NCBI GenBank assembly: GCA_022701275.1
Contig: CP031740.1
Span: 507,001-571,000 of the forward strand
DNA: 64,000 bases
DNA from: Microcoleus vaginatus PCC 9802
Lineage (GTDB): Bacteria; Cyanobacteriota; Cyanobacteriia; Cyanobacteriales; Microcoleaceae
Reading direction: 5' to 3'
Shown piece after piece: positions 57,272-64,000 of the stretch (position 1 is the first letter of the stretch; each line of letters starts with the position of its first letter). The position numbers and the translations under genes were made by a program. The notes under the pieces were generated by a model, which saw only the letters and a list, made by a program, of their open reading frames with translations, had not been told where the DNA came from and did no database searches.

Positions 57272-57706
57272 TTAACGCGGTACTTGCACCAACTGCCTGA
57301 CATCATCTCCCAGTCGAGTAAAATCATTAGGGTTAATAGTCAACAACACATCCACACCTGCTTTCAGTGCAGCTTGAGCAATTAACCCATCGTAAATCCC
57401 TCCCCCGGGTAGGTTTAAACTAACCATTTTGCTTACGGTTGTTTGGTAATCCTCAGCAGTCAGAACAACCTTATTAAAACTACTCAAATTCTCTACAATT
57501 AACTGCTGTGCTAACCCAGGATTAATCCGAGGTTGACGAGGAATGCGAGTGAGTACGGAGTAAAGTTCAGCTATAGTATGAGTTGAGACAAATCCGTCAA
57601 TCTCCCGCGCTCGAACTCGCTCCAACCAAGATAAGCTTTGAGAGTGACTGGGATGATCTTCTATCAACGCTGCTATCAGAACGGATGTATCAAATAAAAC
57701 GTTCAT
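57272..57706 (-). CDS. PIN domain (VapC-like) toxin
   Basis: With the ATG at 57706 this is a 144-residue PIN RNase starting MNVLFDTSVLIAALIEDHPS. Acidic active-site residues are visible at Asp6, Glu47 (THTIAELYSVL), Asp106 (GGIYDGLIAQAAL) and Asn/Asp127-128 (LLTINPNDF). The start lies two bases after the stop of the antitoxin-like gene upstream, so the pair is one operon. It converges on the YafQ-type module, giving two complete toxin-antitoxin modules within 1.3 kb. Confidence 0.9.
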   Translation of the reverse strand: MNVLFDTSVLIAALIEDHPSHSQSLSWLERVRAREIDGFVSTHTIAELYSVLTRIPRQPRINPGLAQQLIVENLSSFNKVVLTAEDYQTTVSKMVSLNLPGGGIYDGLIAQAALKAGVDVLLTINPNDFTRLGDDVRQLVQVPR

Positions 57707-57708
57707 TT

Positions 57709-58002
57709 TTAGATAAACTTCCCGATTCTTTCTTCGCGCATATCGGGAATAATTGTATCCCAATTAATCAGTTCTTGATTTTTTATTAATGATGCTTTGA
57801 CGACTAAGACTCCACCAACATAATGAACCTCGCACTCTTCATCCATATTTGCTGGTTTGCTATTGCCAGTTTCATCTGGCGGCGAAGCTACTTCCTGCTT
57901 TCTCCGCTGCCATAACAGGAAATCAGCAAAGTTGAGGATTTCTTGCAGTTCGATTTCAGAGAAATTTTTCAGTTTGTCAACAATTTGTTCTTGGATAGGC
58001 AT
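57709..58002 (-). CDS. Antitoxin partner of the PIN toxin
   Basis: I chose the ATG at 58002 because AAGGAAAAA lies about ten bases upstream; it gives 97 residues. The N-terminus (MPIQEQIVDKLKNFSEIELQ, then EILNFADFLLWQRRKQE) matches small cyanobacterial proteins with a DUF2281-like helical opening that sit upstream of PIN genes. The C-terminus ends in WDTIIPDMREERIGKF. The antitoxin role is inferred from position and spacing. A GTG at 58029 is an alternative start. Confidence 0.75.
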   Translation of the reverse strand: MPIQEQIVDKLKNFSEIELQEILNFADFLLWQRRKQEVASPPDETGNSKPANMDEECEVHYVGGVLVVKASLIKNQELINWDTIIPDMREERIGKFI

Positions 58003-58214
58003 CACGGCTATTTTTTCCTTGCTTAACACGATCGCTAGATTCAGTTTAACACCAGGCCTGAGCGAGCTCCCTTGTCAAATCAAGTGCGGCCCACGAGGAA
58101 AATTTCTACAATATCAGATGAGCCAATATTGCTCTCATGCAAAAAATTATGTCAACCTCTACGAAAAGGCAGCACCCCGCTGTTGTGGCGATCGCCCTCC
58201 AGCCTTAAAATAGT

Positions 58215-59099
58215 TTACCGAACCATCCTCAATTCAGATTTAATCATCCCGCTCTCCTGCACAACAGCCGACGCTGCTTCCCCTAAAATTTTGTGTGCCG
58301 CCGTCGTCGGATGAATGCCGTCCCAAAACAAAAATCGATCGGGACTACCACAAACACCTCCACCGGATAAACACGCACTCGTCACATTAGTCAAGCCATA
58401 TTTAGCCGGAGAAGTAATGGCTTCCCGATAAAGCGCATTAGCATCCAGAGTCGCAATCTTTAAGTCAGAATGCTGTTGACTTAATACCTTAACCGTTCGC
58501 CTCAAACCCTGATTGTGTGATTGTGTTAATGCAGTGAGCCTTGCAGAATTAGCCCCTGTTCGCGTCGCCGGTAACTGTCCCAAATCTGGTAAATTTGCCA
58601 GCAGGATATTTTTGGCACCCACACCAGCAAGAGACGCGATCGCCCTGGCCACATTTTCAACGGGAAGGTTCGCATTATTTACCCCCTGCAAATAATCATT
58701 TGCACCCGCCCACAGTACATACAGCGCATGAGGGTTTGCCTGTTTTTGGGAGTTAGTCCATGACTGAACTTGAGTTAACAAACCAGGGACAAGGCTATTG
58801 CGATCACTCCCCGTTGTTGCACCTCCATATGCCAAATTAGTGACTCGTTCAGATGGTACCTTTAGGCGATCGGCAAGATATTCTACCCAAACCTTACCAT
58901 TCGAGTAACGCCCTTGAAAGTAAGTCGAACGAGGCGGATATTGACCCCCGCTTGCTCGAAACACCATTCCCATATCCGAAAGACTGTCCCCAAATACATA
59001 TAGTTCATTGACAGCCTCAGAACTTTGAGCTGATAGGATGAGTGCAACCATAAAAGATAAAAGCGCAATAATTACTGCAAAAAACGTTCTTTTTAACAC
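58215..59099 (-). CDS. Secreted GDSL/SGNH esterase or lipase
   Basis: A signal peptide (LKRTFFAVIIALLSFMVALI, then SAQSSEA) predicts export. The four SGNH blocks are present: YVFGDSLSD with nucleophile Ser39, NLAYGGATTG, WAGANDYLQG and FLFWDGIHPTTAAHK with the Asp-His pair. The 294-residue length fits SGNH-plant-type (thermolabile haemolysin-like) lipases. The substrate, a lipid or acylated polysaccharide, is unknown. It stands alone, with about 200 bases separating it from the antitoxin-toxin operon. Confidence 0.93.
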   Translation of the reverse strand: MLKRTFFAVIIALLSFMVALILSAQSSEAVNELYVFGDSLSDMGMVFRASGGQYPPRSTYFQGRYSNGKVWVEYLADRLKVPSERVTNLAYGGATTGSDRNSLVPGLLTQVQSWTNSQKQANPHALYVLWAGANDYLQGVNNANLPVENVARAIASLAGVGAKNILLANLPDLGQLPATRTGANSARLTALTQSHNQGLRRTVKVLSQQHSDLKIATLDANALYREAITSPAKYGLTNVTSACLSGGGVCGSPDRFLFWDGIHPTTAAHKILGEAASAVVQESGMIKSELRMVR

Positions 59100-59770
59100 T
59101 TGGTATTAGTTATATGCGTAAAACATTTGATAATTCCTGATCGATAATTACCGAGTTCGTGATTGGGACATTTAGTGTTAGTTATATTGTTGAAATTGCT
59201 TAAATATTGGCACCAATTACTAAGATATCAATTTTGGGAAAAATGTGGGGAGTAAAACTGAACTTTAATTGTTGGTTGCCTCACTCCACTGCTCAACCTA
59301 CATAGATTGGTGATGTCCTTGACACTTTTCTCATGGTATCTAGCTCATAGGGATCTAGAGGGGATAAAACCGTACATCTTTTGGGAGATTACCCAATAAA
59401 GTTAGGCAAGAGGCGAACCAGCAGCATCCGGGTTTTAAGCTAGCACAAGCTTTAAAACGCTCCTTTTGTTCAGGGGTGATAGCCACTCCTCCTACGAATA
59501 CAGTTCACGCTGCTGTTGACGCTCTACCTATTATCCTCTCTTGATAGTTGTTTTACCTAACCGGGATGCTCCCTACAAAAGCCTCCCAAACAAGCACCCT
59601 TGACATAACTATCAATCACGAAAAAAAAGAATTGATTCAAAACTGATTTACTCGGCGATAAAGAAATTGACCGCACTTTTGTTCCTTGAAAGCCGACCCC
59701 AAATAAAAACCCTCCCCAACAAGGAGAAGGGAGGGTGAAAAGACAGTGAAAATTTTAAGTTTTTGCAGAA
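59100..59770. other. Intergenic region, possible Cys-rich mini-gene on minus strand
   Basis: No confident gene. On the minus strand 59486-59355 an open reading of 43 residues includes ACASLKPGCCWFASCLTLLG. Its GTG start abuts AGGAGGA too closely to be a normal ribosome-binding arrangement. The remaining sequence is AT-rich. A terminator for the next gene lies at 59701-59736. Confidence 0.5.
59701..59736 (-). terminator. Rho-independent terminator of the Mo-nitro_C gene
   Basis: On the minus strand ACCCTCCC (59736-59729) pairs with GGGAGGGT (59716-59709), followed by TTTTATTT from AAATAAAA at 59701-59708. It lies about 35 bases past the stop codon at 59771. Confidence 0.8.
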
Positions 59771-60148
59771 TTAACAATAAGGAGTTACATCTTCGCCACA
59801 CTCGTCAGCCAAATAACACAAAGCTCGAAAGCGCAGCCCAACGACTTGCTCGTAAAGCGGATTTAACTTGCACAGTGGCGGAATGGATAATAAAGTGTGA
59901 TCGCCAATTTTGACTTCTCGCTCAAACGGACACTGGCTGGGAATAAACTTACACAGAAACCGAGCCAACTTTTGACTTTTAATTGCAGTGTTATCAAGCC
60001 ATTGTTTTAGCGGGTGCAAGGGGTCAAAGTGTGGCTTTTGACCGTAAGGTTGAGAATTTGTAGCGACATTAACGGCTGTTTCTTGTTTGCCAAATCCTAC
60101 CCAATTTGGCAGAGTTCGGTAGGAGACTGTATGCTCAAATACGTTCAT
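59771..60148 (-). CDS. Mo-dependent nitrogenase C-terminal domain (Mo-nitro_C) protein
   Basis: The 125-residue protein has a polar N-terminal part and then PLHPLKQWLDNTAIKSQKLA, FIPSQCPFEREVKIG, IPPLCKLNPLYEQVVGLRFR and ALCYLADECGEDVTPYC. This conserved run, with its Cys residues, is the Mo-nitro_C domain. Such stand-alone proteins are widespread in cyanobacteria, including strains without nitrogenase. No nif gene is in the window, so nitrogen fixation should not be inferred. Function is unknown. It has its own terminator. Confidence 0.9.
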   Translation of the reverse strand: MNVFEHTVSYRTLPNWVGFGKQETAVNVATNSQPYGQKPHFDPLHPLKQWLDNTAIKSQKLARFLCKFIPSQCPFEREVKIGDHTLLSIPPLCKLNPLYEQVVGLRFRALCYLADECGEDVTPYC

Positions 60149-60618
60149 TTTGCTCTCTTCCTCTTTTATAACGAGGTGCCAATAACTCTTTGTAGAGCTT
60201 GTGCCATATTATCTACAATCAGTATCTACAGCATCTCGTTTGACTTTACCGGATTGAACTTCTTAAATTAATGACTTATGGCGAGAAAAGTAGTTCCTGA
60301 TTTTTTTTAAAGGCGGTGTGCGCTCTAAAAAGTGTCCTCATTTCAAGCCCAACAATTGATTGATAGGGTAAAAATTCTGTCTTCTACGTTTTAGCTTCAA
60401 CCTTCGGTTGACTCTCCTTTTGTAGTTCAATTACAATTGTGACGCATCGAGGTGAATTATCCTATACGTGAAAATGCGGAACTTTTAATGAAAGTTATAA
60501 TATTTTTAAATAAGCTCTGCTGCAAAAAACCCTGAAACCTCGCCCCAACTATCTTTGCTCGCGATCGCTCATAAACTCCTACAATTAGAAATAATCGGTA
60601 TCACCGCCCTCACCACCC
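60149..60618. other. Intergenic region between divergent Mo-nitro_C and rhomboid genes
   Basis: About 470 bases, AT-rich, with no gene I can support. It must hold both promoters. No clear palindrome or repeat was found beyond a HIP1 octamer near 60562. Confidence 0.55.
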
Positions 60619-61209
60619 ATGAGTAACCCAGAAACCAAAACTATCACCCGCGAATTGCAAAGCCACGCCACCCTTCTCGGTGGCTTCGTCTCCCTCCTCT
60701 GGATTATCGAAATTGTCGATGTATTCCTGTTCCGAGGCAGGCTGAATGCCTACGGAGTCCGCCCCCGCAGCCTCGACGGACTTCAAGGCATCCTGTTGAT
60801 GCCTTTTCTGCACGGCAGTTTTGCTCACTTAGCCGCCAATACCCTCCCTTTAGTGACATTGGGTTGGTTGATAATGTTGCGAGAAATTAGCGACTTTTTT
60901 ATCGTCAGTGCCGTAACCGTGCTAGTCAGCGGATTCGGAGTTTGGCTGACTGGCGCGCCCTATTCCGTTCACATTGGTGCCAGCGGATTAATCTTTGGTT
61001 ACTTCGGCTTTTTGCTGCTGCGGGGCTATTTTGAACGCAGCTTTACATCTATTTTGGTATCTTTAATTGTCGGTTTCTTCTACGGCAGTTTAATTTGGGG
61101 AGTTTTGCCCTCGCAGCCCGGAGTTTCCTGGCAAGCGCATTTCTTTGGCTTTGTCGGCGGAGTATTAACAGCTCAACTTTTGGGACGGCAGAAACGGCAA
61201 CTTAGGTAG
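60619..61209 (+). CDS. Rhomboid family intramembrane serine protease
   Basis: This 196-residue membrane protein has about six helices. The catalytic Ser122 sits in HIGASGLIFGYFGF and His174 in VSWQAHFFGFVGG. An N-terminal HGSFAHLAANTLPLV carries the conserved loop His and Asn. This is the minimal active-site set of bacterial rhomboids, which cut transmembrane substrates within the bilayer. The N-terminus is short and cytoplasmic. No Shine-Dalgarno site is evident before the ATG. It converges with the histidine kinase gene; a terminator lies between them. Confidence 0.93.
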   Translation: MSNPETKTITRELQSHATLLGGFVSLLWIIEIVDVFLFRGRLNAYGVRPRSLDGLQGILLMPFLHGSFAHLAANTLPLVTLGWLIMLREISDFFIVSAVTVLVSGFGVWLTGAPYSVHIGASGLIFGYFGFLLLRGYFERSFTSILVSLIVGFFYGSLIWGVLPSQPGVSWQAHFFGFVGGVLTAQLLGRQKRQLR

Positions 61210-61274
61210 GATTAGGACTTATGGTGTAGGGTATCATCACCTGGGTTTATTGCCCCCAACTTATCTGAAAGAAT

Positions 61275-61304
61275 AGGTTTTTTGTCAAGAAACCTGGTTT
61301 TTTT
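61275..61304 (+). terminator. Rho-independent terminator of the rhomboid gene
   Basis: AGGTTT at 61275-61280 pairs with AAACCT at 61290-61295, followed by GG and seven T (61298-61304). It lies about 65 bases past the rhomboid stop codon and before the converging kinase. Its sequence also belongs to the dispersed AAACCTGG/GGTTTCTT repeat family. Confidence 0.65.
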
Positions 61305-61331
61305 GTAGCAATTGCGTCCCTGGCAGCAAGA

Positions 61332-64000
61332 CTAACTGCTGACCAATAATTCTACGCGGGCAGGCAAGCACACTGTAAAAACCGAACCGCAACCTAACTC
61401 GCTTTCAACGTGCATATCTCCCCCCATCATCACGCAAAAGTGACGGCTAATAGTCAATCCCAAACCCGTGCCGCCGTACTTGCGCGTAGTTGAGGCGTCG
61501 CCCTGCATAAAAGCTTGGAATAAATGCTGTATTTGTTCTGAGGAAATCCCAATGCCCGTATCAGCTACGCTAAAAATTATCAAGTCGGAACGTTCTGCTA
61601 TTTTTTCAGTTGTTAAGCTGTCATTTTTAACTCTTTCAATGCAGAGGGTAATAGTGCCGTTTTCCGTAAATTTTGCTGCATTGCTCAGCAGGTTGAGCAA
61701 TATTTGACGAGTTTTGGTAATGTCAGCATACATCACTCCCAAGTCGCTACCACAATCAACTTCAAACTTATTATAATTTTTATCTACCAAGGGTTTGACA
61801 GTCGAAACTACCTCGTCAATTAAATTAATCGGGTTGAAAGTTTCTAAGTAAAGTTCCATCCGCCCCGCTTCAATCTTAGAAATATCTAGAATGTCGCTAA
61901 TTAAAGACAGCAAGTGTTTGCCGGCAGTTTGAATTTTCTGCAAATCGGGAATAAAATCTTCGCAGCCTAAATCCTCGGCGTCTTCTTTGAGCATATCGCT
62001 GTAACCAATAATCGCGTTGAGGGGAGTTCGCAATTCGTGGCTCATATTCGCTAAAAAGGCGCTTTTGGCTTGGCTTGCGGCTTGAGCTGTTTGGGCTACT
62101 TTTTGGAATTCTTCTGCTAATTTGCGCTGAGTAATATCTTCCGCAATACCGACGATACGGTAAATTTCTCCGGTTTGGCTGCGGACTGGAAAAGCCCGAT
62201 CGCGCACCCAGCAAACTGAACCGTCCGAGCGCACTACCCGATACTCTTCATCATAATCGCCTCGCACCTGTTTCTCAAAAGCAGCCTTGACGCGATCGAG
62301 ATCCTCCGGGTGAATAGCATCCCAAAAAGCCTCCGGTTCAGAGTGCAACCTCTGACAGCTCAAATTCCATATTTTCTCGCAAGCAGGGCTCACATAAAGT
62401 AGCGGCTTTTGATTGGGTTCTCTAATCCAAAATACCTCGTGAATATTTTCTGCCAACTGGCGAAATCGCTCCTCGCTGGCCCGCAACTTCTCCACAGCAC
62501 TGTGAAATTCAGTCACATCCTGAATCAGCGATGCCACCCCAATAATGCTGCCGTCAGCATCAACCAAAGTCGTATTGTACCACTCGCAAAGAATAATTTT
62601 GCCGTCTTTTCTGATGTTCTCGTTAAGGCTGGTAACTCCTCCTTTATTAGTGAGCAAAGTTATAGATAGTTGCCTGACATACTCCTTCGCACTTTCAGGA
62701 ACTATGAGCTCGACTCCGGGGCGTCCCATTGCTTCCAAGCGGTTGTATCCAAAAATTCTTTCCGCTGACAAATTCCATTCCGCTACTTTAAAGTTTAGAT
62801 CCCATTCAATCGCTCCCAAAGGAGTTTGGTGAAGATGGAGAGCCAGTTTTTGCTGCGAGTTTTTCAAAGAAATAATTAATTGATTTTTGTCGGCGATCGC
62901 AGATTCTACCCGATCTTCGAGAGTAGTAAATGACTCTTCCAATTGACCGACCATCCTATTAAAAGAGCGAGCCAAGACACCCACCTCATCCTCCCGGTCT
63001 ACAGATGCCATCAAGCCGGGATCTACCGCCATCCCGTCCCATTCTCCCCGGGACAAAGCCTCCGCAGCCTTGCTCAGACGCTGAATCGGTACAACAATCC
63101 ACCTAGAAGTCAGAGCGCCAATCGCCGTTGCCAGCACCAAAGCACCCAGACACATCACCACAGTATACCGAGTGTTGGCATTAATCCTTTCCATAAAATC
63201 GGCTTCAGGAACCGCCACCACAATCAACCAATCGAGACCCCTGCTGTCTAAAAGCGGCGTCACCTGTAGAAATTGCCGTTGACCGTCGATCGTAAAATCT
63301 AACTGACGAGATCTCTCAATTTTGTGCAAATCCCCGAAGCGTTCTGTCAAATAGCGGGCGGTCGATCGAATCAGAACATTCTTGCTGCTCGTTGCCACAA
63401 TTCGTTTCGGAACGCCGTTGCTAATAATAAATGGCAGTTCCAGAGTAGAAGTAGCCACCAATTGCCCCGACCTTTCTACAATAAAAGTCTGTCCTGATTG
63501 GCCAATTTTTAGGGTTTCCAAGAATTGATTGAGCTTGGAAAGTGCCAAGTCAGAACCCAGGATGCCAATCAGTTTCCCATCCTTGCCATAAACTGGTTGA
63601 GCCGCCGTAATCGCTAGTTTGGGAGCGTCAAAATAAGTATAAATTTTACTCCAAGTCGGTTTCCCTGCCTGCACCGGGGCTATGTACCAAGGTCGGACGC
63701 GGGGGTCGTAGTTGAGAGTAGTTTTTAATAGCTTGGTTGGTTCCCCGAACTCTGACGGCGCGTAGCTTTGAAAGTTATAGCCAGTAGATTGATTAGAAAT
63801 CTGAACTTGCAACTTGCCGTCGTCGAGGCGTTCAACTCCAATAAAATCTTTTTGTTCGGAGGCGAATTGAATGAAGCTAATTTTATCAAAGGTTTTGATT
63901 TGTTTGGAGAAGTAGCGTTGCAAATTATCAGCATCCTGCACGTTCAAAATGCCGAGACGGATGGCATCGAGATTGAGCTGATTAATTTGGTGGGGTGTTT
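61332..64000 (-). CDS. Membrane histidine kinase: Cache-HAMP-PAS-PAS-HisKA-HATPase, 5' end cut by window
   Basis: The reading is open through the right edge (TPHQINQLNLDAIRLGILNV precedes the first internal start), so the N-terminus with its first membrane helix is missing. Visible in order are a Cache sensor (PVQAGKPTWSKIYTYFDAP, FIVERSGQLVATS), a membrane helix and HAMP (VVPIQRLSKAAEALSRGEW). Two PAS domains follow (EWDLNFKVAEWNLSAERIFG, and a second ending VGIAEDITQRKLAEE). HisKA with [35 protein letters not shown] and KYGGTGLGLTISRHFCVMMG completes it. No receiver domain is present. Its Cache domain resembles that at 46053-48239. Confidence 0.93.
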   Translation of the reverse strand, partial: TPHQINQLNLDAIRLGILNVQDADNLQRYFSKQIKTFDKISFIQFASEQKDFIGVERLDDGKLQVQISNQSTGYNFQSYAPSEFGEPTKLLKTTLNYDPRVRPWYIAPVQAGKPTWSKIYTYFDAPKLAITAAQPVYGKDGKLIGILGSDLALSKLNQFLETLKIGQSGQTFIVERSGQLVATSTLELPFIISNGVPKRIVATSSKNVLIRSTARYLTERFGDLHKIERSRQLDFTIDGQRQFLQVTPLLDSRGLDWLIVVAVPEADFMERINANTRYTVVMCLGALVLATAIGALTSRWIVVPIQRLSKAAEALSRGEWDGMAVDPGLMASVDREDEVGVLARSFNRMVGQLEESFTTLEDRVESAIADKNQLIISLKNSQQKLALHLHQTPLGAIEWDLNFKVAEWNLSAERIFGYNRLEAMGRPGVELIVPESAKEYVRQLSITLLTNKGGVTSLNENIRKDGKIILCEWYNTTLVDADGSIIGVASLIQDVTEFHSAVEKLRASEERFRQLAENIHEVFWIREPNQKPLLYVSPACEKIWNLSCQRLHSEPEAFWDAIHPEDLDRVKAAFEKQVRGDYDEEYRVVRSDGSVCWVRDRAFPVRSQTGEIYRIVGIAEDITQRKLAEEFQKVAQTAQAASQAKSAFLANMSHELRTPLNAIIGYSDMLKEDAEDLGCEDFIPDLQKIQTAGKHLLSLISDILDISKIEAGRMELYLETFNPINLIDEVVSTVKPLVDKNYNKFEVDCGSDLGVMYADITKTRQILLNLLSNAAKFTENGTITLCIERVKNDSLTTEKIAERSDLIIFSVADTGIGISSEQIQHLFQAFMQGDASTTRKYGGTGLGLTISRHFCVMMGGDMHVESELGCGSVFTVCLPARVELLVSS

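Noticed and set aside
59771..60148. Mo-nitro_C protein as evidence for nitrogen fixation
   Set aside because: Stand-alone copies occur in non-fixing cyanobacteria and no nif genes lie in the window.
1..64000. Frequent GCGATCGC octamers as possible operators
   Set aside because: This is the HIP1 repeat, common throughout many cyanobacterial genomes and present inside coding regions; I used it only as a hint of lineage and of foreign segments.

Overview
The window looks like a chromosomal segment of a filamentous, oxygenic cyanobacterium, most likely an Oscillatoriales member of the Microcoleus/Oscillatoria type. This is inferred from GCGATCGC (HIP1) octamers in most genes, ndhB, chlB, an orphan Mo-nitrogenase C-terminal-domain protein, a phosphoketolase/acetate kinase cluster, large Ser/Thr kinase-histidine kinase fusions, Uma2 genes, and the (TGGGCAT)n and (TTCTTCC)n intergenic repeats. 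No rRNA, tRNA or CRISPR array was seen. No species was assigned by comparison.

Layout. 1-16.9 kb: housekeeping and signalling genes. These are an AarF/UbiB-like kinase (cut by the left edge), a DegT aminotransferase, a FetB-like permease, a broken Uma2 gene, a membrane-anchored repeat protein, a nitroreductase, a GntR regulator, an adenylate cyclase, an aminopeptidase P, a DUF4332 protein, an Spx/ArsC-like protein, a cyclic-peptide-type ABC exporter overlapping a GNAT gene, an intact Uma2 gene and ndhB. 16.9-29.5 kb: a patchwork with a truncated methyltransferase, a lipoprotein solute-binding protein overlapping a Cache-HAMP-PP2C phosphatase, an IS630-like fragment, two MITE-like palindromes, a secreted alpha/beta hydrolase, two overlapping histidine kinase genes and a decayed Ser/Thr kinase. 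29.9-37.2 kb: topA, then an accessory island bounded on the right by a second copy of the topA 3' end. It holds a large SF2 helicase with a C-terminal PD-(D/E)XK-like nuclease motif, between two small-protein/HNH cassettes (the left one truncated).

37.5-45.6 kb: a small conserved-looking protein, a decayed DUF433/DUF5615 toxin-antitoxin pair, then phosphoketolase, phosphoglycerate mutase-like phosphatase and acetate kinase. An AAA ATPase + DUF3226/TOPRIM pair, resembling split OLD/PARIS-type defence modules, lies inside this fermentative cluster. 46-54.2 kb: two large kinases whose 3' ends are near-identical. 55-61.2 kb: chlB, two intact toxin-antitoxin modules in convergent orientation, a GDSL esterase, a Mo-nitrogenase C-terminal-domain protein and a rhomboid protease. 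The right edge cuts the 5' end of a Cache-HAMP-PAS-PAS histidine kinase.

How the genes fit together. Phosphoketolase makes acetyl phosphate, from which acetate kinase makes ATP and acetate. chlB and ndhB belong to chlorophyll synthesis and NDH-1 electron flow. Many other genes are sensors (Cache, GAF, PAS, HAMP) feeding histidine kinases, a cyclase and a phosphatase. The two best candidates for little-described systems are the helicase-nuclease beside topA and the AAA/TOPRIM pair in the xfp-ackA cluster. Both look like phage-defence genes by architecture, but that role is inferred.
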